64,000 nucleotides of DNA. Origin: Gemmatimonadota bacterium (GTDB lineage: Bacteria > Latescibacterota > UBA2968 > UBA8231). This document shows, piece after piece, positions 8,249 to 17,162 of this stretch. Both the position numbers and the translations under genes were made by a program. The notes under the pieces are model-generated. The model made no database searches, was not told where the DNA came from, and saw only the letters and a program-made list of their open reading frames with translations. The stretch spans positions 1-64,000 of the forward strand of contig JABHDC010000048.1 in assembly GCA_018673255.1 (NCBI GenBank). Reading direction: 5' to 3'. The stretch's first letter is position 1. Each line of letters starts with the position of its first letter.

Positions 8249-9510
8249 CTCTCGTCGGCCTCCTGCACGCCACCGGTGGCGGCGATCCAGATATAGCGTC
8301 CGATATGCACCAGCAGGGTGCCGACCATGCCTGCCGCCATCACCAGGAAGGCGGCGTCGACGGCATGGGCACGAGCCCCGAGGGTGAGGATCAGCAGGTG
8401 CATGTTCCGTCGTACGGCAAACAGATGGAAGAAGGCATCGAGGGGCCGGACGTCGAACAACTCTCGCCCAAAATGTTTGCGGAAGGATCCGGACACGAGT
8501 TTGTCGACGATGAAGGCGATCACCGTTGCCCAGCAGGCCAGCATCGGCGCCGATGGTGTGATCAGGTCGCCGGATGTCAGATGCCAGCCGATGGCAATGA
8601 ACCAGAGCCCAAGTCCAGGCATCGCCGACAGATGTTCGATTGTCCCCATGGCATCGGACAGATTCAGTGTCAGACGGGCAAGTTTCCCATCGACCGAATC
8701 CAGCAGGACACCGATCCAGGCACTTACACATCCCAGGGCGATATGACCTGTCGCAAAACAGGGAATCGCGACCCATATCCCAAGAATCGACAGGACAGTG
8801 AAGAGATTCGGTGACAACGTCGTGCGACTCAAGCCTCGCGTGATGAGGCGCACCAGATGGTAGTAGCCATATCGGGCGACCACATCGATGACCCCCTTGA
8901 AGGTGCGCCGATACATCAGGTGATCGACTTTGCGCAGTTGGTCGGGTGCCGTGAGGCGGATCATGAAGGGGGCGATCGTCAGTCGCAGTTCGGGCACGTA
9001 GTCGCCGATCTGAGCCAGAGGCGTACAGACAAGTCCTTCAGCGAGTAGGCGCGAGCCGCCATCAGGCCAGCTTGTTCGCCGCTGATTCCATTGCTCCTGC
9101 GACAGCCACACCACGGCCGCCACGTCAGATACGATGGCATGGCCCGGCCCCTGTTGCAGCAGATGTTCCAGGAGGCGGTCGTCATGGACGACGTCACCCT
9201 CGGCCACGAGCAGGCCATCTGCGCCATGTTCGGTAAGGATCTCGTCGAGTTGCGAGGCCTCCTCCACCAGATCGCAGCGTTGCGGATGCAGGCGTTCCAG
9301 GTCAGTTCGCCACCGGACGGTGTCTTCTGCCGCCGAGTGACCCACCCAGACGACAACGTGGTCGATACCGCCCAGAGAGCCCTGCCGGCGCAGGCGTTCG
9401 GTGAGGCTCATCCCCCACACGATCCAGGAGGCCGGCGCACGGGAGGCGTCGACGAGCAGGAGTCCCGGAAGGGCAGGCGTTGTTGCCGGTGTATGTGTTG
9501 AACGGGTCAT
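8245..9510 (-). CDS. CDP-alcohol phosphatidyltransferase fused to a nucleotidyltransferase-like domain; altered active site
   Basis: 421 aa. Residues 1-195 resemble a degenerate sugar-1-phosphate nucleotidyltransferase (VVWVGH, LLVAEGDVVHDDRLLEHLL) without the G-G-x-G-T-R loop. From about residue 215 (LSRTTLSPNLFTVLS) it becomes a membrane CDP-OH-P transferase with about six helices. The order matches bifunctional inositol-1-phosphate cytidylyltransferase/phosphate synthases. The core motif starts correctly (DSVDGKLAR) but continues DAMGTIEHLSA: the family's second Gly, third Asp and fourth Asp are Met, Glu and Ala. The fourth Asp is the proposed catalytic base, so the activity may be altered or lost. 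Start 9510 is used because earlier starts run into the methyltransferase gene. Confidence 0.78.
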   Translation of the reverse strand: MTRSTHTPATTPALPGLLLVDASRAPASWIVWGMSLTERLRRQGSLGGIDHVVVWVGHSAAEDTVRWRTDLERLHPQRCDLVEEASQLDEILTEHGADGLLVAEGDVVHDDRLLEHLLQQGPGHAIVSDVAAVVWLSQEQWNQRRTSWPDGGSRLLAEGLVCTPLAQIGDYVPELRLTIAPFMIRLTAPDQLRKVDHLMYRRTFKGVIDVVARYGYYHLVRLITRGLSRTTLSPNLFTVLSILGIWVAIPCFATGHIALGCVSAWIGVLLDSVDGKLARLTLNLSDAMGTIEHLSAMPGLGLWFIAIGWHLTSGDLITPSAPMLACWATVIAFIVDKLVSGSFRKHFGRELFDVRPLDAFFHLFAVRRNMHLLILTLGARAHAVDAAFLVMAAGMVGTLLVHIGRYIWIAATGGVQEADER

Positions 9511-9577
9511 GGATACGTGGAAAGTGGGGGGGGCTGCCACGGGCCGCAAACCCGATTCAGTGGCAAGGGTGACGGGC

Positions 9578-10192
9578 TTACGTCTTCGCCTGTTGTGATT
9601 TCCTCGATACGCCATCGTGGCCGCGCCATGGTTGGCACAGATTGGCGAAGTGCTTGAGCGACGCACTCTTGATGATGATGGCCTCCGGGCGCAGCACGGT
9701 GGCATACATCGTCAACAATGAGATCGTGTCCAGCAGCGACCGATATCCGGACAGACCTGACATGTCGATGTAGATCTTGGTGAATTCCTCGATCTCGTGG
9801 GCTACGGCCAGATCGACGGCAGCGCGCACATCGAAGGCATCCAGGACATCGAATTCGCATTCGGGGTGCTCACGGCGGGCCCGATCGATGCAATCCTGAC
9901 TGACATCGGTGCCGATGACGCGGTGGCAGGCAGGCGCCAGCTTCATCGTCGTGGTCCCCCATTCACAGCCGATCTCGAGGATCGTGTCCTGCTCACAGAC
10001 CCACGAACCGATCGTCTGCCGGTATTCGTGTACGTCTCGCGTGCCAATGAACTTCGTGCGCAGCTTAAACTGTTGGTTGTTGGGCAACGGCGTGGGTCTC
10101 CTGAAGAGGGGTGGCCACAACTGAGGTACCAGAGCGGACTTCGATCTGGTGAGCGATGGGCGTCGGTCAGGAAATCGGCTCGATGGCGTCAA
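9578..10192 (-). CDS. Class I SAM-dependent methyltransferase
   Basis: 204-aa soluble protein. Motif I is ILEIGCEWGTTTMKLA near residue 72, followed by VIGTDVSQDCIDRARR (motif II acidic residue) and FDVLDAFDV. The Rossmann core is complete but short. It is the first gene of the six-gene envelope cassette on this strand and its start overlaps the end of the DUF1961 gene by 26 bases, so a slightly later start is possible. A role in methylating the glycan or its sugar is plausible from context only. Confidence 0.8.
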   Translation of the reverse strand: MTPSSRFPDRRPSLTRSKSALVPQLWPPLFRRPTPLPNNQQFKLRTKFIGTRDVHEYRQTIGSWVCEQDTILEIGCEWGTTTMKLAPACHRVIGTDVSQDCIDRARREHPECEFDVLDAFDVRAAVDLAVAHEIEEFTKIYIDMSGLSGYRSLLDTISLLTMYATVLRPEAIIIKSASLKHFANLCQPWRGHDGVSRKSQQAKT

Positions 10193-10853
10193 TGCGCAGA
10201 TTCGCGTATTCGCCGATCAACGGAGCCATCTGCCGGAAACCGATTCGCCCACCGGTCAGAACCGGGCCGTGGTCGGTCGCCGGATCCGTCCACGAAAATA
10301 CGGTCAGTTCACGAATGATGAAGTGAACATGGGGGCCGGACTTGATCAGCGTCATCGGGTAGGGGGCGGCGACGTCTTCGATACCGGGCAGGGGATCGGC
10401 GCCCTGTGCCACGAGATGGAAGCCGTGGCTCTTGCGCAGATTACAGGTCTGGAAGGCGCGCTCGGACGGTGCCTTGCGACGGAAGTACGACACGTGCAGG
10501 GCGTCGAGATCGCCATGGTGGTATTGCTCGTAGGGCCCGTTGCGTGTCGCCAGAGATGGGTCGAAGAGGTCCTTGCCTGCGTGGGCGGTGGCGGCGAAAA
10601 ACAGAATCGCCAACCCCGGATCGCGGATGGGTCTGAAGTCCCAGGTGATGCGGATGTGATCGGGAAAGGACTCGGGGCACCAATACACGATATTGGCCGC
10701 CTGTCCCTGCTCGGGATCCCGCCGATTGTCCAGACGGAGCTTGTCCATGGGGAAGCTCGCGGCCCCGTCCCCTTCCATGACGAATCCTTCGACGCAAGCC
10801 GTGTTGTTGAGCGGATTGTGATAGAGTGTCTCGCGGACTCTGACCTCAACCAT
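10167..10853 (-). CDS. DUF1961 family protein (concanavalin-like fold)
   Basis: 228 aa without a signal peptide. The pattern LYHNPL at the start, a DFRPIRDPGLAILFF strand near residue 75, YHHGDLDALHVSYFRRK, and RKSHGFHLVAQGADP followed by PYPMTLIK match DUF1961 proteins. These are predicted beta-sandwich proteins found near glycan-degradation genes in Planctomycetes and Bacteroidetes. The end of the protein (GPVLTGGRIGFRQM) is the typical lectin-like final strand. Biochemical function is not established for the family. It lies 6 bases after the preceding gene on this strand and overlaps the methyltransferase start. Confidence 0.78.
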   Translation of the reverse strand: MVEVRVRETLYHNPLNNTACVEGFVMEGDGAASFPMDKLRLDNRRDPEQGQAANIVYWCPESFPDHIRITWDFRPIRDPGLAILFFAATAHAGKDLFDPSLATRNGPYEQYHHGDLDALHVSYFRRKAPSERAFQTCNLRKSHGFHLVAQGADPLPGIEDVAAPYPMTLIKSGPHVHFIIRELTVFSWTDPATDHGPVLTGGRIGFRQMAPLIGEYANLRIDAIEPIS

Positions 10854-10859
10854 ATGGAT

Positions 10860-11195
10860 TCAGTCCTTCAACACGAGGCTCAGGAAGACGGAGGCGACGG
10901 AGATGACGAGGCTGCCCACCAGGGCTGCCCAGAGATGGTCGATGATGAGTCCCTGCGTCAGCGCCGCCACCAGGCCGAGCATGGCTGCGTTGACGACAAA
11001 GGTGAACAGACCGAGTGTCAGCAGGAGCATCGGCAGCGACAGGAGCATGACGAGGGGCTTGATGAAGGTGTTGACGATGCCGAATACGAGGGCAACGATC
11101 GCAACTTCGATGAGATTTCCGGCCAGGTGGACACCTTCCACCAGCCAGGCGGCCAGCCAGAGGGCGATGGCGTTGATGAGCAGTTTGATCAACAT
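10860..11195 (-). CDS. Phage_holin_4_2-type small membrane protein (YvlD-like)
   Basis: 111 aa with four hydrophobic helices. The conserved signature is FGIVNTFIKPLVMLLSLPM near residue 40, then LGLFTFVVNAAMLGL, as in the YvlD/holin_4_2 family of non-phage membrane proteins. Despite the name, these chromosomal proteins are not lysis proteins; their role in the inner membrane is poorly known. ATG 11195 is preferred, with GGAGGAG 13-20 bases upstream. The extended reading to 11291 has no hydrophobic or conserved content. Confidence 0.82.
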   Translation of the reverse strand: MLIKLLINAIALWLAAWLVEGVHLAGNLIEVAIVALVFGIVNTFIKPLVMLLSLPMLLLTLGLFTFVVNAAMLGLVAALTQGLIIDHLWAALVGSLVISVASVFLSLVLKD

Positions 11196-11348
11196 GCGTA
11201 GTGTTTTTCTCCTCCGGCTCGCGGACCAGGCAGTGAGCAGACCAGTACCAGGCTCTTCAGCAAACCAGCGACGAGGTCCCCAGGCGGTCAAGGTCGATCG
11301 TGACGATCGACCCGGCGCGACGGGTCACACAAACTTCTGAGAGTGAAT

Positions 11349-13004
11349 ATGACGACGCAGTGGCAACCTGAACCAGAAATCCTTCAGCATCTCGATGAGG
11401 CGGTGACCGGATCTGTGGCGACGCAGAAGCCGAATGGCGAATTCGGGATCGAGCCGTGGATCTCGACCGATCAGAATGCTCTGTGGCCCCTGGCGATCGC
11501 GTGGTCGCAGGCCGGTTCGGCGCACTATCAGGATGAGGCGGTCCTGGATGCGATCGTGCGTGGAGGACTGGCTCTGCGCGAAGCGCAGGACGAGGCGGGG
11601 ATGTGGATGTTCCGCAAGAAGGACTATTCGGAATGGGGCCCTATCCGGATGCCCTGGGCGTACAGTCGGTGGATGCGGGCCTTTGCCGTCGTGCGCGATG
11701 CGATGCCCGATGAAGCGCGCCGTGCCTGGGAGGATGGTCTGCAACTGGGCTATGCAGGTATCGCCGCCGAAGACATGGGGCGGATCCACAACATTCCCAC
11801 CCATCACGCGATGGGACTCTATTGTGCCGGGCAGGTCTTCGACCGATCGCAATGGCGCGATCAGGCGGCTGATTTCCTGCGTCGTGTGGCAGCTGAGCAG
11901 ACAGAACACGGCTGGTGGGCGGAGCACGATGGTCCCGTCGTGATGTACAACTTTGTGTATGCCGACGCCCTGGGTGCCTATTTCAGCATGTCAGGTGATA
12001 CTCAGGTGCTGCCGGCCCTGGAGCGGGCTGCTGCCTACCACGCCACATTCACCTATCCGGATGGCAGCTGTGTGGAAACGATCGATGGTCGCAACCCATA
12101 TCACACCGGTGTCCGCCTGGGCAACGCGGGGCTGACACGCTCTGCCGCCGGACGAGGCTGGACGGCCCAGCAACATCGATTGCACCTGGCTGCTGGACAG
12201 CGCTTCGATGCCGACTACGCCGCATCCATGCTGGCCTACTGTGAGACGGGGGAGGCCGAGACGCCACCCGGGGCACGCGACATCAGCACGCAGCGAATGG
12301 GCGATGGCGCGATCACGCAGCGTCGGGCGCCCTGGTTCACGTGTCTGTCTGCCTACACCGTCGACATTCCGTTGAATCGGTTTGGCCAGGATCGCCAGAA
12401 TTTCATCAGTCTCTATCACGACGATGTGGGTCTGATCGCCGGCGGCGGCAGCACGAAGCTGCAGCCTCTGTGGAGCACCTTCACCGTGGGCGACACGTCC
12501 CTGCTGAAGCATACCCCCGGCGAAGAAGAGCCGGACTTCGCCGCTGTGCCGGGGCTCATCCACTGTCCGCAGACGGTCGATCTGGGAAGCGATGACCGTG
12601 CGCCTGGTATCACACTGCACTATGGCGACACTGCCGGTCGTGTCGAGACGCAACTGGAGGAGACCGAGGCGAGGCTCACCTTCAGCGTGGAGGGTGATGC
12701 AGGCCAGGATACGGCAGCTCACCTGAGTCTGCTGCCGCATCTGGGTGAGGTGCTGCGCAGTGGCGTCGAGGAAGTTGAGCTCGGTGAAGAATCAGTCGAC
12801 TGGACCGTGCCGGCAGATGGTGTCATCGCGCACGGAGGCTGGGAGTTACGGTGTTCGGCCGGCAGTCGTCTGAGGTGGCCGGTGCTGCCTCACAATCCGT
12901 ATCGGAAGGATGGACACGCCACGGTGGAGGAAGCACGGATGGTCCTGACCATGCCCATGTCATCGGGTGTGTCGACGACTGTGAAGATCTCCGTCGTCGG
13001 TTGA
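11349..13004 (+). CDS. Putative (alpha/alpha)-toroid carbohydrate-active enzyme
   Basis: 551 aa. No exact family recognised. Residues 1-290 are helical with repeated aromatic-rich turns (RMPWAYSRWMRAF, IPTHHAMGLYCAG, PDGSCVETIDGRNPYH), a layout like heparinase/GH88/GH105-type barrels. Residues 310-551 are beta-rich (AGGGSTKLQPLWSTFTVGD, APGITLHYGD), like the C-terminal sandwich of polysaccharide lyases. There is no signal peptide, so it would work on imported oligosaccharides. A GTG two codons earlier (11343) is an alternative start. It is divergent from the envelope cassette across a 153-base gap that should hold both promoters. Confidence 0.6.
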   Translation: MTTQWQPEPEILQHLDEAVTGSVATQKPNGEFGIEPWISTDQNALWPLAIAWSQAGSAHYQDEAVLDAIVRGGLALREAQDEAGMWMFRKKDYSEWGPIRMPWAYSRWMRAFAVVRDAMPDEARRAWEDGLQLGYAGIAAEDMGRIHNIPTHHAMGLYCAGQVFDRSQWRDQAADFLRRVAAEQTEHGWWAEHDGPVVMYNFVYADALGAYFSMSGDTQVLPALERAAAYHATFTYPDGSCVETIDGRNPYHTGVRLGNAGLTRSAAGRGWTAQQHRLHLAAGQRFDADYAASMLAYCETGEAETPPGARDISTQRMGDGAITQRRAPWFTCLSAYTVDIPLNRFGQDRQNFISLYHDDVGLIAGGGSTKLQPLWSTFTVGDTSLLKHTPGEEEPDFAAVPGLIHCPQTVDLGSDDRAPGITLHYGDTAGRVETQLEETEARLTFSVEGDAGQDTAAHLSLLPHLGEVLRSGVEEVELGEESVDWTVPADGVIAHGGWELRCSAGSRLRWPVLPHNPYRKDGHATVEEARMVLTMPMSSGVSTTVKISVVG

Positions 13005-13005
13005 G

Positions 13006-13581
13006 TCATGGTTTCCAGATGAGTTCCGGTTTCAGCAGTTTGCCCCAGGTCGCGTTATACGGGTGAGCAAGGTGGGTGGCCTTGTCATGTTCGTCCACGA
13101 GGGGGCGCCCTTCATTTGCCCAGGCAAACAGGGAGCCCTCCAGGTTGGCGACCTGTGTATACCCGCGCTGGCGCAGTTGATCGGCCAGTCTGCTGGAGCG
13201 ATAGCCGACTGAGCAATACAGCAGGATCGGTGTATCCGGTGCGGCGTCGCTGAGCGCCGTCAGGGCCTGGGTCAGTTCATCGGCCCGTTGTGCGCCGGAC
13301 AGGTGTGAGATGGCGAATTCCGCCGGTGTACGGACATCCAGCAACAAGGGTTGCACCGTGTCAGGGTGAGCCTGCCAGGAGGCCCACTCGGTGGTCGTGA
13401 TCTGCCGTACGTTGGGGTATCGCTGACGGATCCCCTCCGTCAGGAGGGGCCAGTCGTCCGCATCCAGGCGGATGCAGGAGAAACCCGCCAGCAGAATCCC
13501 GAGCATCGCCAGCCATCGTGTGCGGCGACGAGGATCCCATCTCATGACTGGCGCGGGCGCATCACCACGCCAGGTACGCAT
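13006..13581 (-). CDS. Rhodanese-domain protein, membrane-anchored or exported
   Basis: 191 aa. A hydrophobic segment (LAMLGILLAGFSC) near residues 24-36 suggests export or anchoring. The single rhodanese domain (about 50-170) has LLLDVRTPAEFAISHL and the active-site loop CSVGYRS, with catalytic Cys and a following Arg as in active sulfurtransferases. A role in periplasmic thiol or sulfane-sulfur handling is inferred. Start 13581 is 1 base from the stop of the GAF gene, implying co-transcription; ATG 13545 is also possible. It converges with the toroid enzyme with a single base between stops. Confidence 0.84.
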   Translation of the reverse strand: MRTWRGDAPAPVMRWDPRRRTRWLAMLGILLAGFSCIRLDADDWPLLTEGIRQRYPNVRQITTTEWASWQAHPDTVQPLLLDVRTPAEFAISHLSGAQRADELTQALTALSDAAPDTPILLYCSVGYRSSRLADQLRQRGYTQVANLEGSLFAWANEGRPLVDEHDKATHLAHPYNATWGKLLKPELIWKP

Positions 13582-13582
13582 T

Positions 13583-14740
13583 TCATGCGTCCAGTCCCTC
13601 TTCTTCCACGACTTCCTCTGTGCCCCGCAACTTCTCGATCAGTGCTGCATTGTCCAGGGCCAACGCACTGTGTTCGGCAAAGAGGGACAACAGACGAAGT
13701 TCCTCATCCGGCATCAGAGGGCTGCGTCGCACGAAGATCAGCAGCAGGCCCCAGACACGACTGGTCGTGACCAGGGGCACACCGATCAACGATTCGCAGT
13801 CGAGGCCCGGAGCCAGGCGTCGACAGGCTTCGCTGACTTCCTTGGCCCGATCCTCGACGAAGGGCTGCCGATAGCGCCAGTGCTCAGAGACCAGAGAGTC
13901 GAAGGCGATGGGGCCGCCGATCAGGGCGCGCTCGCCGAAGGCATCCAGAACGAGGCGTTGCCGGTCCTCCTCCCAGCGACAGACCGCCGCCGCCCGACCG
14001 CCGACGGCATGGCGCGAGGTCGTGCACAACCGAGACAGGGCCGTGCGGGATGACTCGCCCGGGCTCCCACCGGAGGAGCGGATGAATTCGAGCAATTCCT
14101 CATGTTGCCAGGCACGTGACACCCAGACGGGCGGTGTGAACCCCAGATAGTAGAGGGCAGCCATGGCCAGGGGACCGATGCGGGTGATCTCTTCGGCGAT
14201 GGGCGCCACATCTGTGACCAGGTCGGCTACGGCGCGTGCCGCCAGCAGGATGGCGAAGATGAAGGCGCCTCCGGCGATCAGCTTCATGCGTCGCTCGATG
14301 ACACTCTGCCCACGCTGAGCGGCCGAAGCCAGGGCAACCGCGGCATACAAGGTCAGACCCGTGAACAGGACCGTAACCGCCCAGCTGAAGCTGAAGAGGA
14401 TCTCTTCAGGTGCAAAGCTGAGGAATCCCCAGGCGGCGACCACGAGCAGGCCCGTGCCCCAGGCCACGATCGGGCGAATGGGACGGAAGTGGTCGACCAG
14501 TCGCAGCAGCAGGAAGGGATGGGCGAGACGGGCCAGGGGCTGCAGGAATGTCAGGAATCCCGGCTCGACACCCATCCTTGGCAATAGACGCGGCACGACA
14601 TCAACGGCCAATGCGATGAAGACGAGGGCGATATCCAGCCGTGCGCGATCATGGACGCGAGCCAGGTCGATCAGTGTGAGAATGGTGATGACGAGGAGGA
14701 AAATCTCCCCGCAGAACGAGAGAAAATCACTGACAGACAT
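13583..14740 (-). CDS. Seven-helix membrane protein with C-terminal GAF domain
   Basis: 385 aa. Residues 1-210 hold about seven hydrophobic helices resembling the 7TM part of bacterial membrane sensors. Residues 235-370 form a GAF domain: CRWEEDRQRLVLDAFGERAL, then SLIGVPLVTTSRVWGLLLIF and a final LRLLSLFAEHSALALDNAALIEKL, which is the classic GAF exit helix. No histidine kinase, GGDEF or other output domain follows; the chain ends in an acidic tail. It would sense a ligand or redox state and signal by protein contact. It is followed directly by the rhodanese gene. Confidence 0.82.
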   Translation of the reverse strand: MSVSDFLSFCGEIFLLVITILTLIDLARVHDRARLDIALVFIALAVDVVPRLLPRMGVEPGFLTFLQPLARLAHPFLLLRLVDHFRPIRPIVAWGTGLLVVAAWGFLSFAPEEILFSFSWAVTVLFTGLTLYAAVALASAAQRGQSVIERRMKLIAGGAFIFAILLAARAVADLVTDVAPIAEEITRIGPLAMAALYYLGFTPPVWVSRAWQHEELLEFIRSSGGSPGESSRTALSRLCTTSRHAVGGRAAAVCRWEEDRQRLVLDAFGERALIGGPIAFDSLVSEHWRYRQPFVEDRAKEVSEACRRLAPGLDCESLIGVPLVTTSRVWGLLLIFVRRSPLMPDEELRLLSLFAEHSALALDNAALIEKLRGTEEVVEEEGLDA

Positions 14741-14830
14741 GGGCGCTCTTGGAATTGTGAACGGGTGAGGGGCTGCCGACCAATCTACGGCAGGGCCGCG
14801 TCACGCGCTGCTCTCACAGATGGGACAGCC

Positions 14831-15385
14831 CTACCCGATTTTCTCGAGGGGGCCGTCGAGCAGGGCCAGATGGTGCGTGTGGGTACCCAGTTTCTTCAGA
14901 ATCGCCCCCCAGCGATCGGCGTGGGACGCATGGGACAGAACGGGAACGAATCCAAGACGCAGATAGGTCTTGATCGCCGCGATGCGGCCATCATCTGTCA
15001 ACAGCGTCGCTGCCGCGCGCCGTTCAGCGCCGGCCTGTTGCAGGGCGGCCAGCGAGACTTCGTAGCCCAGTCGTTGGCCCACGTGTCCCGGGTGTGTTCC
15101 CACCCAGTGGAGGATGGCATTGTCGGGTCCGAATCGAGCATCGACCCAACTGGATGCCGTGGCGGCCAGCGTGGCGTCGTCGGCGACGGCGAGTTTCACG
15201 CGCTCGCGCCGGAATGCAGGGTGGCGGGCCATCATCCGGCGGAAGTTGAATTCGGAGAGGTCGCGTTCGAAGGAGGCGGCCATCAGGCGATTCCAGCCTT
15301 CTTCGTCGCCTGGCTCGAAGTCGCGGATGGTGTAGCCCTCAGCCAGGGCCGGTTCGGGGAGGCGCCGAAGATGAGGACGCCGCAT
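14831..15385 (-). CDS. GNAT-family N-acetyltransferase
   Basis: 184 aa. The order YTIRDFEPGDEEGWNRLM (first strand and helix), a central LAVADDATLAATASSWVD, the acetyl-CoA region VGTHPGHVGQRLGYEVSLAALQQ with an R/Q-x-x-G-x-G-type loop (here GHVGQRLG), and AAIKTYLRLGFVPVL near the end define the fold. The acceptor is unknown. ATG 15385 (MRRPHLRRLPE) gives the usual GNAT opening; an earlier start at 15430 would overlap the zinc-ribbon gene by 22 bases. Confidence 0.82.
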   Translation of the reverse strand: MRRPHLRRLPEPALAEGYTIRDFEPGDEEGWNRLMAASFERDLSEFNFRRMMARHPAFRRERVKLAVADDATLAATASSWVDARFGPDNAILHWVGTHPGHVGQRLGYEVSLAALQQAGAERRAAATLLTDDGRIAAIKTYLRLGFVPVLSHASHADRWGAILKKLGTHTHHLALLDGPLEKIG

Positions 15386-15408
15386 GATCAGTTGGGGTAG
15401 GGACTGGC

Positions 15409-15717
15409 TCACTTTGGGACCGGCGAACACCAGTGCTTCTGCTCACAGGAAGGGCACCTGGTTCGCACGCCGCCGAACCAATTCTGACCGATCAGGTGAC
15501 GGGCGAGTGTCACATCAAAGGTGTGACCGCAGTTGCCGCATGCGTAGTGATGCCGGCGCGCCTGCCACCAGGCTGTGGCGCTACCGATCACGAAGCTGAG
15601 GACGATCAGACCTGCGATATACGCCTGCGGGCCGATTCGCTCCACGAATTGTGGGCGTACGCCCCAATAGACGACACCGATCAGGACCATTGAGAGTGCG
15701 GGACCTCGCCAGGACAC
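15409..15717 (-). CDS. Small zinc-ribbon membrane protein
   Basis: 102 aa. Two hydrophobic helices (about residues 7-20 and 30-50) are followed by a cytosolic or periplasmic zinc ribbon with CGNCGHTFD and CPSCEQKHWC. I do not recognise a named family. It lies 13 bases after the sulfatase stop and just before the acetyltransferase on the same strand, so the three may be co-transcribed. Confidence 0.7.
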   Translation of the reverse strand: MSWRGPALSMVLIGVVYWGVRPQFVERIGPQAYIAGLIVLSFVIGSATAWWQARRHHYACGNCGHTFDVTLARHLIGQNWFGGVRTRCPSCEQKHWCSPVPK

Positions 15718-15730
15718 TGAAGAATCCCTT

Positions 15731-17098
15731 TCAGGCGTGCGTCACGGGACGCGGTTGGAGGATGGCGTCGGGAGTAAACTCACTCTCCCAGCGTTCCTCG
15801 ATGCTGGCGCGCCAGGATTCGGCGGCCTCTTTGAGCTCCTGTGTGAGATGCGGGTCGGCATCCTTGAGATTGGTGCACTCTCCCACATCATCGCGCAGGT
15901 TGGCCAGGTGTATGTCATCCTGAGGCGCGGCACCCTCGACCAGTTGTCCATTCAGAACCAGCTTCCAGTCGCCACGCCGGATCGCCGTCTGCTGGTTCAT
16001 CTCCCACATCAGATCCCGTCTCGGCGGGGACTCGCCCTGCGTCAGATAAGGTAACAGACTCTGACCATCCAGTTCGTAGTTGTGGGATGATACACCGGCT
16101 GCGGCCAGGGCCGTCGGAAAAACATCCATCGACGCGCAGGGCGCCTCAAGAATCTGGCCACCCGCAATCCTCTCGGGCCAGTGACAGACGGCAGGCATGC
16201 GGATACCACCCTCATAGAGGCTGAACTTGTGCCCCTTGAGGCCCCCGGCACTGCCCCCATAGTACGGATCCTGTGTGCCGTCGAGCCAGTTGCGGCTCTC
16301 GCGCGAGGGACCATTGTCGGAGGTGAAGAAACTCAGTGTGTCCTGTCGTTGCCCGAGTCGTTCAGCTTCGGCAAGGATTTCACCCACACTGTCATCGACA
16401 GCGCTGATCATGGCCGCCATGATCCGACGATCCCAGGGCAGATCCGCAAATCGATCAACATACTCTGCCGGCGCATGCATCGGGTAGTGGGGCGCATTGT
16501 AGGGCACATACAAGAAGAAGGGCCGGCCCTGCGCCACGGCATCGCGCATGTAGGCGATGGCACGCTGTGTGATCATTTCGGTGAAGTACTGACCGTCGTT
16601 CCAGATCTCCTCATCGTCCTCCCACAGGTCGTGGGTCGGATTCAGGCCCGGGCCCTCGTTGTTCATGCCCCAGTAGAAGATGTGTGAATAGTAGTCGATG
16701 CATCCGGCAAGAAAACCGAACCAGCGATCGAATCCATGCTCATGTGGACGCGAACCGCCGGACAGCCCCAGATGCCACTTCCCCGACATATGGGTCGAGT
16801 ACCCTTGCTCACGCAGTGCGGTGGCCAGGGTTGGAACATGCGTCGGCAGGCCAGTGGCGGTACGATGACCGGCCAGGATGGATCGGACGCCGGCATGGGC
16901 GGGATAACGACCGGTCAGCAGGGCCGCGCGGGACGGGCTGCACACAGGACTGTTGGAATACCAGTCCGTGAATCGGGCCCCCTCGCGTGCCATGCGGTCG
17001 AGATGAGGTGTCGAGAAATCCGTGCACCCCATGCACGACAGATCGCCATAGCCCTGGTCATCCGTTAGGAAGACGATGATGTTCGGCGCTGTTGCCAA
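15731..17098 (-). CDS. Type I sulfatase (arylsulfatase/glycan sulfatase)
   Basis: 455 aa. The N-terminus has the metal-binding FLTDDQGYGDL. The formylglycine motif CSPSRAALLTGRY (near residue 53) is the canonical C-x-P-S-R form with Cys, which requires an FGE-type activase in aerobes or anSME in anaerobes. Other signatures are GKWHLG near 105 and SDNGPS near 265, completing the calcium and sulfate pocket. I see no clear signal peptide at this start, so it may be cytosolic, or the start may be mis-set. It is divergent from the thiamine operon. Confidence 0.92.
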   Translation of the reverse strand: MATAPNIIVFLTDDQGYGDLSCMGCTDFSTPHLDRMAREGARFTDWYSNSPVCSPSRAALLTGRYPAHAGVRSILAGHRTATGLPTHVPTLATALREQGYSTHMSGKWHLGLSGGSRPHEHGFDRWFGFLAGCIDYYSHIFYWGMNNEGPGLNPTHDLWEDDEEIWNDGQYFTEMITQRAIAYMRDAVAQGRPFFLYVPYNAPHYPMHAPAEYVDRFADLPWDRRIMAAMISAVDDSVGEILAEAERLGQRQDTLSFFTSDNGPSRESRNWLDGTQDPYYGGSAGGLKGHKFSLYEGGIRMPAVCHWPERIAGGQILEAPCASMDVFPTALAAAGVSSHNYELDGQSLLPYLTQGESPPRRDLMWEMNQQTAIRRGDWKLVLNGQLVEGAAPQDDIHLANLRDDVGECTNLKDADPHLTQELKEAAESWRASIEERWESEFTPDAILQPRPVTHA

Positions 17099-17162
17099 CC
17101 CAATCGACCTTTCGTCAGTAGACGGGTAAGGGTAGACAGGAGTTGCTATAGCGACAACACGG

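Noticed and set aside
13470..13545. Lipobox in the rhodanese protein
   Set aside because: The residue at -3 to the Cys (GFSC) is Gly, which does not fit the lipobox consensus.
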